Part shown: in pieces, positions 1 through 8,569 of the stretch | Layout of the letters: each line of letters begins with the position of its first letter | Numbering within the stretch: position 1 is the stretch's first letter | From: Sulfuricurvum sp. | Lineage (GTDB): Bacteria > Campylobacterota > Campylobacteria > Campylobacterales > Sulfurimonadaceae | Direction of reading: 5' to 3' | Assembly: GCF_019163035.1 (NCBI RefSeq) | Contig: NZ_JAFLKV010000154.1 | Span: forward strand, 1 to 36,258 | DNA: 36,258 nucleotides | The notes under the pieces: model-generated | What the model saw: the letters and a program-made list of their open reading frames with translations, nothing else | Told to the model about the DNA's origin: nothing | Databases searched by the model: none | Position numbers and translations under genes: made by a program

Positions 1-124
1 AGAGGGTAAAGAGTACCATCGATACGATCGCCCATAATAGCCCAAATACAAAAAAGGGCTGATGGGGCTGGGATAGAAAATAGTTTTGTTTTTTAGGGGA
101 GGGTGATGTCGAAAAAGTAGACAT
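1..124 (-). CDS. nnrS: NnrS-family membrane protein, N-terminal part (runs off the left edge)
   Basis: Reading leftwards from an ATG at 124, 41 codons stay open to the window edge. The peptide has a short polar N-terminus followed by SQPHQPFFVFGLLWAIVSM, the PH-x-PFF-x-x-G start of the first membrane helix that is typical of NnrS proteins. NnrS is a multi-helix haem- and copper-containing membrane protein that helps cells tolerate nitric oxide. An AAGGA ribosome-binding site lies 7 bases before the ATG. An FNR-type box and -10 lie upstream (151-192), in keeping with expression under denitrifying conditions. Only about a tenth of the expected protein is visible, so the family call rests on one motif plus context. 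Confidence 0.65.
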   Translation of the reverse strand, partial: MSTFSTSPSPKKQNYFLSQPHQPFFVFGLLWAIVSMVLFTL

Positions 125-150
125 TTTGGATTCCTTATAAAGTATGGGGG

Positions 151-192
151 AGTATATCGAGATAGTCAAGGGGAGGTATTGACATAAATCAA
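151..192 (-). promoter_or_regulatory. FNR-type promoter of nnrS
   Basis: The palindrome TTGATTTATGTCAA (minus strand, 192-179) is followed by the -10 hexamer TATACT (156-151). Their centres are 32 bp apart, as in class II FNR promoters. The predicted start near 144 is about 20 bp before the nnrS ATG. The box lies just past the 3' end of narB, so nnrS has its own promoter. Confidence 0.7.
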
Positions 193-255
193 TATAGATT
201 CAGCTATCCTGATCAAAAAATATCGTATCAAAGAGAAAGTTCTCCAGTATAGGGA

Positions 256-2283
256 TCATTTTTTAATAACTAATACCTGTGCTGATTTAAGGGCACTTTG
301 AGACGAAAAAGGGTCATTCAAAACAGGGACTAGAGTATTGATTGGAGTTTGCGGATAGCCAAATGGAGCAAAAAGATGTTTATATGCTAATTTTCCAAAA
401 CGTATGGGAAGTTCGAGAGTACCCAAATCATTTTTGATTATCACTGTATCTCCTACGTCTATTCCCATTTTTTCCGCTTCGTCTGAGTTCATTAAAAGAT
501 AGGGTTCTTCTTCCTCTTTTAATAGTTCGTTAGACAATCCTGTACGTGTCATAGTATGCCACTGTTTTTTTGTTCTTCCAGTAATAAGAATGAATTTATC
601 TGGATCAATCATGGATGTAGATGAGATAACGGGATGAAATTGAACTTTAGTCGATGTTGTAGCAAATATTTGATTGCTATAGAGCCGTTCTCCTCCCCAC
701 TGATACGATATGCTATTGTACTCTTGGGTACTTTGATCGCACAACCGATTTTCACTCAGCGCTTTATACTCATCATAAACTGCTTTTATATTCGTATACT
801 CAAAGCCCGAAAAACCAAGTTTTTGTGCAACAGAGTAGATAATATCGAGATCACTTTTAGATCCATCAGGAGCAGGTTTAAATGGGCGTATACGTTTAAT
901 ATAGCGCTCAGAATTGGTCATGCTCCCTTCCTTCTCACCCCATGTATGGGTTGGTAGTATCAAATTCGCCATTGCTGCGGTTTCACTCATAACACAGTCT
1001 TGAACAACTAAAAAAAGATCAGGAGAATTAAGGGCATGTTCTGTTTTATTAAGATCGGGAAGGGTAAGAAGAGGATTCGTACAGGTCACCCATAAAAAGC
1101 GGATATCTTTGGTAAGAATAGAATCGATAGCGTCTGTAATAGTGATACCCGGAATAGGGGAGATTGTATTATGAAAAAGGTTCCAATGGTTTTCGCATGT
1201 TTGTCGGTCCGATAGTGTCCGAACATCGCGGTAGCCTGGAAGTCCGTTTGATAGATAGCCAACTTCTCGCCCTCCCATTGCATTAGGCTGACCGGTGAGA
1301 GAAATCGGACAACCTCGGGAAGCATTAAGACGACCCGTTGCTAAAAAGAGATTCATAAATCCGATATTACGCATAACTCCATCGGTTGCTTGATTGAGTC
1401 CTTGGCACCATAACCCTACGATTTTTTTATCCGATGCAAAACACTGTACTATTTGTTCAGCGTTTTGTTGAGAGATGCCACACGCTTCGATTGCAGATTC
1501 AAATGAGATCTTTTGTGCTTCGGATAGAGTTTGTTCAAATCCCTCTGATACACGTCGTATAAAATCAATATCGCAGGCACTTTGTTTATGAAGCGCAGAA
1601 AGAATAGCATTGTAGAGTGTGGTATCGCTACCGCTGTTTAATCCGATCCACAAATCACTTTTTTCGGCGGTTTCGGTACGGATCGGATCAATGGTAATAA
1701 TAAGTGTTTCAGGGTGAGATTTTTTTCGTGCTAATATACGTCTAAAAACTACCGGATGAGCCCATGCAGGGTTTGAGCCACTTATTAAAATGACATCCGC
1801 GTCATCAATGTCTTTATAATTTCCGACCGGACCGTCGCTTCCAAACACCATTTTATGTGCAATGACGGCACTCGCCATACAGAGTCTGGAATTCGCATCC
1901 ACGTTGTTGGTTCCCAAATATCCTTTGATGAGTTTAGTGAAGAGATAGCTCTCTTCACTAAGGAGTTGCCCTGAGAGGTAAAAATAGAGGGCATTTTTGG
2001 GAAGTTGCAGGATATTATCGGCAATATAACTGAACGCTTTGTCCCATGATATGGGTTTAAACGGCTCATGTTTATGTTGACGGTATAGGGGAGTATTCAA
2101 TCGTGCAGTGTCGAGCACTTTTGCCATTTGAATGGGTTTAAAACAAAGCTCTCCCAATGTAGAAGGGTTCGATTTGTCTCCTTTTACTTTATAACTAGTT
2201 CCGTTGCATTCTACATTAAGAGCACACCCTGTCCCACAAAAAGGACAGCCGGTAGAAATTGTATTAGAGAGATTCATTCTCAC
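256..2283 (-). CDS. narB: Assimilatory nitrate reductase, molybdopterin catalytic subunit
   Basis: A 675-residue molybdopterin oxidoreductase that reduces nitrate to nitrite in the cytoplasm for assimilation. It has no Tat signal. A [4Fe-4S] site is formed by C13, C16, C20 and C47 (motif CPFCGTGC). C135 in NSRLCMAS is the expected molybdenum ligand. The C-terminal molydopterin dinucleotide-binding domain is present (ILITGRTKKQWHTMTRTG). It is shorter than periplasmic NapA and resembles the ferredoxin- or flavodoxin-linked NarB/NasA type; it lacks the extra C-terminal [2Fe-2S] domain of enteric NasA. The first codon is GTG at 2283; the ATG at 2277 is an equally reasonable start. It overlaps the end of nirA by about 20 bp, so the two are translationally linked. 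Confidence 0.9.
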   Translation of the reverse strand: MRMNLSNTISTGCPFCGTGCALNVECNGTSYKVKGDKSNPSTLGELCFKPIQMAKVLDTARLNTPLYRQHKHEPFKPISWDKAFSYIADNILQLPKNALYFYLSGQLLSEESYLFTKLIKGYLGTNNVDANSRLCMASAVIAHKMVFGSDGPVGNYKDIDDADVILISGSNPAWAHPVVFRRILARKKSHPETLIITIDPIRTETAEKSDLWIGLNSGSDTTLYNAILSALHKQSACDIDFIRRVSEGFEQTLSEAQKISFESAIEACGISQQNAEQIVQCFASDKKIVGLWCQGLNQATDGVMRNIGFMNLFLATGRLNASRGCPISLTGQPNAMGGREVGYLSNGLPGYRDVRTLSDRQTCENHWNLFHNTISPIPGITITDAIDSILTKDIRFLWVTCTNPLLTLPDLNKTEHALNSPDLFLVVQDCVMSETAAMANLILPTHTWGEKEGSMTNSERYIKRIRPFKPAPDGSKSDLDIIYSVAQKLGFSGFEYTNIKAVYDEYKALSENRLCDQSTQEYNSISYQWGGERLYSNQIFATTSTKVQFHPVISSTSMIDPDKFILITGRTKKQWHTMTRTGLSNELLKEEEEPYLLMNSDEAEKMGIDVGDTVIIKNDLGTLELPIRFGKLAYKHLFAPFGYPQTPINTLVPVLNDPFSSQSALKSAQVLVIKK

Positions 2284-4174
2284 TCTTTTCTAAAGCAGTA
2301 ACAATTTCGGTAAAAACTTGGTATCTATTCATCGGGTTAGGATGGATCATTCTTTCGATGATTGCCGTATAAGGGAGATACCGTTTATCGACCGTTTTGA
2401 GATCAAATGAAAACGGTTTTTTCCCCTCTAAAAAGGGGTCTTCGACCTCATAGGCTTTTATTCCGGTAATCGATTGAACCAGAGATAATCCATAGGCATA
2501 GATTTCATCACTCTCTTTATGGCTTCCTCCGTGGGATTTCAGATTAAAATGGAGGAGAGATTCAAGGGATTGAAGTGTAACCAAACGGTTCCATCGCATC
2601 AAAAAACCGATCGCATAGTTGCTGTAGCGGATTTGCAGGCGGTGGATAAAATGTTCCAAACTCTCTTTAGAGACGCGTAAATCACGGTACTCGCGCATCA
2701 ACTCGGCAACGAATTCGCGAGCCTCTTTGAGGACGATTCCTTTGAGCAACAGATGTGCTTCTTCTCCCTCACCGCTCAAGCTTCCGCCGATGAATATATC
2801 GACTCCGAGCACTGTTTTTCCGTTACGCGGTACTTTGCATCCGACAAACCCCAAATCTCCCGCACCGTGTACTCCGCATCCTTTGATACAGGCTGACCAG
2901 TAAAGGCGTACTTTCGTATCCTCTAAAGGTACTTCACGGCCCAAATATTTACCCATATCAATCGCGTTGGGTTTCCCCGGAATGACACCGAAAGGACAGT
3001 GTTCAGACCCTGCACAGGCGATGAGGTTCGCCATATAGGGTGAAGGGCGGTTCGGATACTTGGCAAAGAGAGGAGAGGTTAACGCATCGCCCTCATCCCT
3101 GATTCCGGTGATGATGAGGTTTTGCTCGATCGTGAGGCGGATAGCTCCGTTTTGTGACTGGGCAATTTTGGCCGCATGGAGGAGGTGAGTGCCGCTAAAT
3201 ACACCCGAGGGGACAGCGGCATAAAGGGCAAATGATCCATCATTTAGAGCAATTCTTCCATAATGATCTCCCCCTTCTAAACGGGTAAGGCTTTCACCCG
3301 CTTTAGGCATTGAATGCCCTAAATATTCTTCAATTGCATTTCTAAACTCACTCATCCCGACCGCTTCGATCAGAAACTTCAAACGGTTTTTATTGCGGTT
3401 ATCACGGAAACCATAGGTTTTAAAGAGTGTTGCCACCGCTTCAAAGACGTGAACCGCCTCGGATGGGGTAACAAACATATCGGCGTCATGCGCCAAACTT
3501 CCGACACGTCCTCCCAGATAAAGGTTAAAACCGTACATTCCCTCTTTCTGTGCGAGGGAAAGGGCAAAATCCTGACCGAAAATATTACAACGATTGCTGA
3601 GTGAACCGTTGATACCGATGTTGAATTTGCGAGGTAGTGTCGTAGTCCAATCGGGATTTTTTAAAAAGATAGATTGAATCTGCTCCATAATCGCTTTAGT
3701 GGAGAGTATGTTATCCATCGCCAAGCCATCGAGCGGATCGATGAGGATATTTCGGAAATTATCGACCCCCGTTTGATAGCTGGTCAGTCCGACCGCCTCT
3801 AAGAGTTTGAGTGATTCAGGAATATCTTCGATTGCGAGATAGCGCAGTTCGATCTGTTGGCGGGTCGTGATATCAATGTAGTCTTGACCAAACATCGACG
3901 TAACATATCCAACTGCCATCGCCTGCTCTACGCTTAAAGCTCCTCCAGCAATCCGTACACGGATCATAAACCGTTCAGGGGTAGCGGGTCGATCGAAAAT
4001 GCCGAAACTTTTAAGGACAAAATCTTTATCTTCATCGGTGATGGAAGCGTAGCCGCTTTTGGAATACCCTATGAGCCGTTCCCATGCTTCGGTCGCACTG
4101 AAGGCATCTTTGATCGATTCGGTTTTGTGTCGTTTGATACTTCGTTCAGCGTTAGCCTGCGCAAGCGATGTCAT
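2264..4174 (-). CDS. nirA: Siroheme nitrite reductase with a kinase-like C-terminal extension
   Basis: A 636-residue nitrite/sulfite reductase-family haemoprotein that should reduce nitrite to ammonium. The two half-domain pairs are present. The siroheme/[4Fe-4S] ligands appear as CAGSEHCPFG and CIKGCGVHG (four cysteines). The start chosen is ATG 4174, preceded by GGGGG at 7 bases; an in-frame ATG at 4195 lacks a site. It overlaps cobA by 23 bp. Ferredoxin-type NirA proteins usually have about 510-560 residues. The excess is a C-terminal tail, residues 555-636, that aligns with subdomains IX-XI of Ser/Thr kinases, including SITG, PNPMNRY and EIVTAL, with best match to the kinase encoded at 5555-7195. 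Nitrite rather than sulfite as substrate is inferred from the narB partner. Confidence 0.87.
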   Translation of the reverse strand: MTSLAQANAERSIKRHKTESIKDAFSATEAWERLIGYSKSGYASITDEDKDFVLKSFGIFDRPATPERFMIRVRIAGGALSVEQAMAVGYVTSMFGQDYIDITTRQQIELRYLAIEDIPESLKLLEAVGLTSYQTGVDNFRNILIDPLDGLAMDNILSTKAIMEQIQSIFLKNPDWTTTLPRKFNIGINGSLSNRCNIFGQDFALSLAQKEGMYGFNLYLGGRVGSLAHDADMFVTPSEAVHVFEAVATLFKTYGFRDNRNKNRLKFLIEAVGMSEFRNAIEEYLGHSMPKAGESLTRLEGGDHYGRIALNDGSFALYAAVPSGVFSGTHLLHAAKIAQSQNGAIRLTIEQNLIITGIRDEGDALTSPLFAKYPNRPSPYMANLIACAGSEHCPFGVIPGKPNAIDMGKYLGREVPLEDTKVRLYWSACIKGCGVHGAGDLGFVGCKVPRNGKTVLGVDIFIGGSLSGEGEEAHLLLKGIVLKEAREFVAELMREYRDLRVSKESLEHFIHRLQIRYSNYAIGFLMRWNRLVTLQSLESLLHFNLKSHGGSHKESDEIYAYGLSLVQSITGIKAYEVEDPFLEGKKPFSFDLKTVDKRYLPYTAIIERMIHPNPMNRYQVFTEIVTALEKSENESL

Positions 4175-4928
4175 AACATTCCCCCTTGGATTCATAACGA
4201 TAGGTTGGGAGAACCTGTGCTAAATTGACGACATTTCCGAACACCAAGATAGCCGGTTTAGGTGCCGCTTTTGCAGCGATGATAAGTTCCCCAAGGGTGG
4301 TAATGATGGAGCTTTGGATGGCAGTGGTGGCATTGGAGATGATAGCAACGGGCAATGCGGAATCCACCCCTTTATCCAGTGCCTCTTTGACAATCTGACG
4401 GGTACGGCTGAGACCCATGAGGACGACGGTGGTGTGATCTTCGACACTTAACATCGGAATCCATGAGAGGTTAACCCGGTCTCCTGAGAGGTGTGCCGAT
4501 ACGATCGATACACCGGTACTGACACCGCGCGCAGTAGGTGCGATTCCGGCGGAAAGTGGACCGGATAGTGCGGATGAGAGTCCCGGGATAACTTCGGTCT
4601 CAATACCGTTTTTCGAAGCGTAAATCGCCTCTTCCGTTCCACGCCCAAAGATGTAGGGATCACCGCATTTGAGCCGTCCTACCGTGTATCCTTGTAACGC
4701 ATATTCAGTAATCATCGCATTGATCTGATCCTGAGGATAACTATGTTTTCCTTTCTCTTTTCCCACAAACACCACTTTGGTATGCGGGAGAATTAGATCA
4801 ATTATCTCATCGGTGAGGAGATGATCTATCAGTGCTATATCGAGTTTTTCAATAGTTTTAAGTGCTTTGAGTGTTAGCAGGTCTGCATCACCTGGACCGC
4901 ATCCAATCAAATAAAGTTTTCCACTCAT
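4152..4928 (-). CDS. cobA: Uroporphyrinogen-III C-methyltransferase (siroheme synthesis)
   Basis: A 258-residue SUMT-type tetrapyrrole methylase that makes precorrin-2, the precursor of siroheme. The family's N-terminal motif LIGCGPGDADLLTLKA and the SAM-site segment PGLSSALSGPLSAGIAPTARG-like loop are clear. There is no CysG-type dehydrogenase/ferrochelatase domain, so those steps must be encoded elsewhere. Three ATG codons follow AAGGAG directly; the third (4928) has the normal spacing of 6 bases and is chosen. It is the first gene of a cobA-nirA-narB unit, so cofactor supply is coupled to the nitrite reductase that uses it. Confidence 0.92.
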   Translation of the reverse strand: MSGKLYLIGCGPGDADLLTLKALKTIEKLDIALIDHLLTDEIIDLILPHTKVVFVGKEKGKHSYPQDQINAMITEYALQGYTVGRLKCGDPYIFGRGTEEAIYASKNGIETEVIPGLSSALSGPLSAGIAPTARGVSTGVSIVSAHLSGDRVNLSWIPMLSVEDHTTVVLMGLSRTRQIVKEALDKGVDSALPVAIISNATTAIQSSIITTLGELIIAAKAAPKPAILVFGNVVNLAQVLPTYRYESKGECYDIACAG

Positions 4929-4942
4929 CATCATCTCCTTAG

Positions 4943-4958
4943 AGTCTATATTCAGACT
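4943..4958 (-). promoter_or_regulatory. Leader hairpin in front of cobA
   Basis: The minus-strand RNA reads AGUCU-GAAUAU-AGACU, a 5-bp perfect hairpin ending 8 bases before the AAGGAG of cobA. Seen from the plus strand it is followed by a T run. A role in translation or antitermination control is possible but only inferred. Confidence 0.35.
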
Positions 4959-4976
4959 TTTTTATCTTTAAAAATA

Positions 4977-5005
4977 ATAGTGTAAAATTGAGTAGATATA
5001 GGCAA
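4977..5005 (-). promoter_or_regulatory. Possible sigma70-type promoter of cobA-nirA-narB
   Basis: TTGCCT (5005-5000) and CACTAT (4982-4977) are separated by 17 bp. The start would be near 4970, leaving a leader of about 40 bases that contains the hairpin at 4943-4958. There is no FNR-type box here, unlike the denitrification genes. Confidence 0.35.
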
Positions 5006-5056
5006 GTTTTTGATTGTTTTTTAATCAGTTTAATGGATGTGAATGTATGAGCTAAT

Positions 5057-5071
5057 AAATATGATATATTT
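5057..5071. promoter_or_regulatory. AT-rich inverted repeat, candidate operator upstream of cobA
   Basis: AAATATGATATATTT is a perfect 6-3-6 inverted repeat in the gap between the Rrf2 gene and cobA. Rrf2 proteins of the NsrR type bind AT-rich palindromes, so this is a candidate site for the neighbouring regulator. In a low-GC gap such repeats also arise by chance. Confidence 0.25.
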
Positions 5072-5118
5072 GATTAGTAAAAATGAGATAATTCGCAAGA
5101 CCCGATTATAGGGATTTT

Positions 5119-5544
5119 CTAAATTCGTTTGATTCTGCGGTGTAATATATCTTCTTCAATTTCACTCAGACGCATAGCAGAGTACATCTCTATCATCTCT
5201 TGACGCCATACATCCCATTGGGCATGAAGAGCACATGGTTTTTCCGCTTCACAATCTCCGATTCCCAATACACATTCATCAAAAAAGGTTGTTCCATCAA
5301 CCGCTTCGATAATCGAGAGGAGGGTGATATCGGAGGCTTTGCGTGAGAGTGTTACCCCGCCAGCTGCTCCGCGCTGAGAGATCAGTATCCCCGCATGAAC
5401 CAGTTTTTGAAGTGATTTTGCCATAAAATGAAAAGGAAGTTCCAGTGCTTCACTAATCTCTTGTATTCGATGAAACTCATCGGCAGGTTTGGTGGAGAGC
5501 CATACGGTAGCTCGAATCGTATCTTGGCAAGCAGAGGAAAGCAT
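5119..5544 (-). CDS. Rrf2-family iron-sulfur transcription regulator
   Basis: A 141-residue winged-helix regulator. The Rrf2 wing is clear (LVHAGILISQRGAAGGVTLS). Three cysteines in ECVLGIGDCEAEKPCAL match the spacing of the Fe-S ligands of NsrR and IscR. Known members sense nitric oxide, iron-sulfur status or redox state. The gene follows the kinase gene by 10 bp and precedes cobA by 190 bp, so it probably belongs to the narK transcript and may control cobA-nirA-narB or its own operon. NsrR-like NO or nitrite sensing is plausible but not proven. AAGG precedes the ATG. Confidence 0.85.
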   Translation of the reverse strand: MLSSACQDTIRATVWLSTKPADEFHRIQEISEALELPFHFMAKSLQKLVHAGILISQRGAAGGVTLSRKASDITLLSIIEAVDGTTFFDECVLGIGDCEAEKPCALHAQWDVWRQEMIEMYSAMRLSEIEEDILHRRIKRI

Positions 5545-5554
5545 TTAAAAACCT

Positions 5555-7195
5555 TTATTTGGTAACGTACAGATAAAATGTGATCATTTCTAATAGTAAC
5601 AGAATTATAAATCCGATTTTATAAAAAGTAGCAGGGGAACGTTCGATTAGGGGGGTAGAGGTGCAAAAAAACGGCTTTACTTTTTCCGGCGATTTGAGAT
5701 CATAAAAAAGTTCTGAGTAGTGGCGGTAGCGTAATGTAGGGTCAATGGCGATGGAGCGCATAATGACCGAATCGAGCCAAAGAGGAATATTTTTATTAAA
5801 AGTTACTGGGCGTTTGGGTGATTTGAAGGTTGGGGTTTGAAACGGTTCAATCTCTCCATAAGGAAATTTTCCGCTAAGTGCCCAATAAAGTGTAACTCCG
5901 ATCGAGAAAATTTCGGTTGATTCGTTGATAGCACTCTCACTAAATCGTTCAGGTGCGAGATAGGTGGGTGTTCCTGCACGCGAAGCCGTCGAAAAAATCT
6001 CGACGATAGAGCCAAAATCAACCATTTTAAAATCAACCCCCGCTTCACCGTCACGTTGATAGACGAGAATGTTTTCGGGTTTGATGTCGCCGTGTACGAG
6101 ACCAAGATGGAGTAGATGGGCTTCTGCGCGATGGAGAAATTTGCCCAAAGCTATGGCATTGTCCACCGAGAGAGTACGGTTTTTGAGATACTCTAACAGA
6201 TTCACCCCCTCTATCAGTTCCATCAGGTAGTAACGCATACTACGATTTTCCGGTATCCATGCCTGTCCAAAGGCTTTGTGGGTAATTTGTTTGGCGTACC
6301 ATGCTTCGTGTACAAAGGCATCAAGAGCTTCGTCATCTTCCGCTTTCAACGGAAACTTTATCACATAGAGTTCTGAATCTTTAATGACTTTCCAAATACG
6401 TCTGTGCTCCATCATAGGAGAGAGGAGGGTATAGCCGTCGATGATTTGCCCCTCACTCAGGGTTTCAGGGATGATAAGGGGGGTATTTTTGATCGCATAG
6501 AGTGGATCGAGAGCTTCGATACGAAAAATCTGGAGGCTCATGTCATCACGATCTTTGAGATCGCAATTTTGGGTAGCGCTATAGATAATAGTCGAGGCAC
6601 CTAACCCTTTTTGGATCATATCAGTAAAGACGTTCTCCTCTAAGAGATTGTAGACACCATCACTGCACAGTATCAGGGTATCGCCGATGGCTACAGATGT
6701 GGTGAGTATGACCGGATCGATATTTTCACTCAATCCGCACGCAGAGGTTAAGACATGGGACATGTATTCATCATCCATCGTATGATCATTGCTGAGATGG
6801 CGAAGTTCACCCTCTTTTTTCAGTAGATAAATACGTGAATCCCCAAGATTGAGAGTATAGAGATTTTCCCCCTCGATCACAGCGAGACATAGGGTTGTTA
6901 GAAGCTCAATTTTCCCATACTGCGTCATTGATTCTTTGAAAAGGAGACTATTGATGTGGCGGGTAAATACCTCCATCGTTTTGGGAATATCCCAAGCACG
7001 AGGGCGGTTTTTGAACTGATCAATAAAAAATTTGACGCATTGGCGTGCGGCAGTTCCGCCACGTGAGGCACTTCCGACTCCATCGCATAACACGCTTATC
7101 AGCAGAGCATTATCGATGATGCTGTAGGCACAAGCGTCATCGCCTGTAGTGGCGTCTTTAGGAAGGATGAATTCGGAAGATTGTACTTTTAGCAT
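5555..7195 (-). CDS. PP2C phosphatase/Ser-Thr kinase fusion, membrane-anchored
   Basis: A 546-residue bifunctional protein. Residues 1-230 form a PP2C phosphatase: metal-binding acidic residues in GDDACAY (19-20), CDGVGSASRGG (about 37) and CSDGV (178), and a final acidic cluster near 217. Residues 255-500 form a Hanks-type kinase: lysine K280, HGDIKPEN (368-375), DFG (393-395), APE (414-416). The glycine loop is degenerate. Residues 524-546 are a C-terminal transmembrane helix, so the catalytic parts face the cytoplasm. The ATG overlaps the narK stop as TAATG, so it is translationally coupled to the nitrate transporter. Such fusions accompany nitrate-assimilation genes in several proteobacteria. 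The substrate is unknown; NarK or NirA are candidates. Confidence 0.88.
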   Translation of the reverse strand: MLKVQSSEFILPKDATTGDDACAYSIIDNALLISVLCDGVGSASRGGTAARQCVKFFIDQFKNRPRAWDIPKTMEVFTRHINSLLFKESMTQYGKIELLTTLCLAVIEGENLYTLNLGDSRIYLLKKEGELRHLSNDHTMDDEYMSHVLTSACGLSENIDPVILTTSVAIGDTLILCSDGVYNLLEENVFTDMIQKGLGASTIIYSATQNCDLKDRDDMSLQIFRIEALDPLYAIKNTPLIIPETLSEGQIIDGYTLLSPMMEHRRIWKVIKDSELYVIKFPLKAEDDEALDAFVHEAWYAKQITHKAFGQAWIPENRSMRYYLMELIEGVNLLEYLKNRTLSVDNAIALGKFLHRAEAHLLHLGLVHGDIKPENILVYQRDGEAGVDFKMVDFGSIVEIFSTASRAGTPTYLAPERFSESAINESTEIFSIGVTLYWALSGKFPYGEIEPFQTPTFKSPKRPVTFNKNIPLWLDSVIMRSIAIDPTLRYRHYSELFYDLKSPEKVKPFFCTSTPLIERSPATFYKIGFIILLLLEMITFYLYVTK

Positions 7196-8472
7196 TAAAT
7201 TCTTGCTCCTGATGTGGCACCCCATGTCGTGCGCCATCGTGTTTTAACCAAACTGATTCCCGATAAGGCAATCATCGTCATTACCGCAAAGATGACAAAT
7301 CCGGCTGTGTAGCCATCAAATGCTCCTTGTGACCATCCGAATGTTTTGATCAGAGCTGTTCCTCCCAATCCGCCTGCCATACCGATCAGACCCGTCATCA
7401 CACCGATATCTTTGCCGAAGCGCTGCGGTACGAGTTGAAACACCGATCCGTTTGCCATCCCAAGATTCGCCATAATCAGAAACATGACAACAATCGCTGC
7501 CCAAAACGGCAAGCTCACAAATGCACTGATGAGGGCTAAAACGATGATACTACCGTAAAAGACATAAAGCGATTTTATTCCCCCCATCTTATCGGCGATA
7601 GCTCCGCCCACCGGACGAAGGAGTGCTCCAGCAAAGATACACAATGCTCCGAAATATCCTGCAATAACTTTCACGTTCTCCTCGTTAATAACATCCAGAC
7701 CAAATGCGGACATATCGCTTTGATAGGTATTCATCAAGTACACTTTCATGTAGTTGGCAAATCCAATAAATCCACCAAAAGAGACAGAGTAAAAGAGATT
7801 AAACCACCATGTATCACGGTCACGCATTAATTTCAAATAATCACCTAGTTTTTTAGGATTTGGTTTATAGACAGATGCAGGGGCATCTTTTGCTAAGAAT
7901 ATATACGCGACGAGAACGATAAACGATAAGAGTGCACCGACGAGGAAGACTGCTTGCCATCCCCACACTTCGGCAATTTTAGGTGCAAATAAAAAGTCGA
8001 TGACAACACCGATATTTCCCGCACCCGCGATCCCTAAAACGGTTCCTTGTAAACGAGGAGGATACCATTGACCCGCTTGAGGTAATGCGACGGCAAACGA
8101 TGCCCCGGCAAAGCCCAGTCCTAAGGCTACGAATAACAACTGATCGTACGTAATGGTTCCTGCGCTGATATATCCGTAAAATAACGTTGCAATAACGATG
8201 ACTTGGGATACTAAAGCAGTTTTTTTAGGCCCGAATTTATCGACAAATATTCCCAGTACTAAACGCAGTATTGCTCCGGCAAGTACTGGAACTGCGAGCA
8301 GTGTCGCCGTTTGATCGGCATTCATCGAAAAACCGCGTGAGGTTAAAGACTCATTGATCTCCGTTGCAAGTGGCCCTAACATAGTCCACATCATAAAACT
8401 AAAGTCGAAATACAAAAAGGCGGCAAAAAGTGTTGGCCAGTGTCCCTCTTTTTTTAAATCACCGAATTTCAT
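7195..8472 (-). CDS. narK: Nitrate/nitrite transporter of the NarK (NNP, major facilitator) family
   Basis: A 425-residue, roughly 12-helix inner-membrane transporter. The glycine-rich nitrate signatures are present in helix 5 (GIAGAGNIGVVIDF) and helix 11 (GLIGMAGGLGGTALI), with NLGMANGSVFQLVPQRF between them. It should bring nitrate into the cytoplasm for NarB; nitrite export is also possible. It is the first gene of narK-PP2C/kinase-rrf2. A good GGAGAGAAG site precedes the ATG. Translational coupling to the kinase suggests that uptake may be controlled by phosphorylation (inference). Confidence 0.92.
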   Translation of the reverse strand: MKFGDLKKEGHWPTLFAAFLYFDFSFMMWTMLGPLATEINESLTSRGFSMNADQTATLLAVPVLAGAILRLVLGIFVDKFGPKKTALVSQVIVIATLFYGYISAGTITYDQLLFVALGLGFAGASFAVALPQAGQWYPPRLQGTVLGIAGAGNIGVVIDFLFAPKIAEVWGWQAVFLVGALLSFIVLVAYIFLAKDAPASVYKPNPKKLGDYLKLMRDRDTWWFNLFYSVSFGGFIGFANYMKVYLMNTYQSDMSAFGLDVINEENVKVIAGYFGALCIFAGALLRPVGGAIADKMGGIKSLYVFYGSIIVLALISAFVSLPFWAAIVVMFLIMANLGMANGSVFQLVPQRFGKDIGVMTGLIGMAGGLGGTALIKTFGWSQGAFDGYTAGFVIFAVMTMIALSGISLVKTRWRTTWGATSGARI

Positions 8473-8507
8473 CTTCTCTCCTAATTAGGATTTTTTTATC
8501 CGAAATA

Positions 8508-8537
8508 ATTGTAGTCTAAAAATGAGGAAAATGTCTA
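8508..8537 (-). promoter_or_regulatory. Possible sigma70-type promoter of narK
   Basis: TAGACA (8537-8532) and TACAAT (8513-8508) are 18 bp apart. The predicted start lies about 28 bp before the narK ATG. The 10-bp palindrome CCTAATTAGG (8480-8489) sits at the ribosome-binding site. No FNR-type box is seen. Confidence 0.4.
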
Positions 8538-8569
8538 CATATTTATGGTTAAAATTTAATCAGTGTAAA

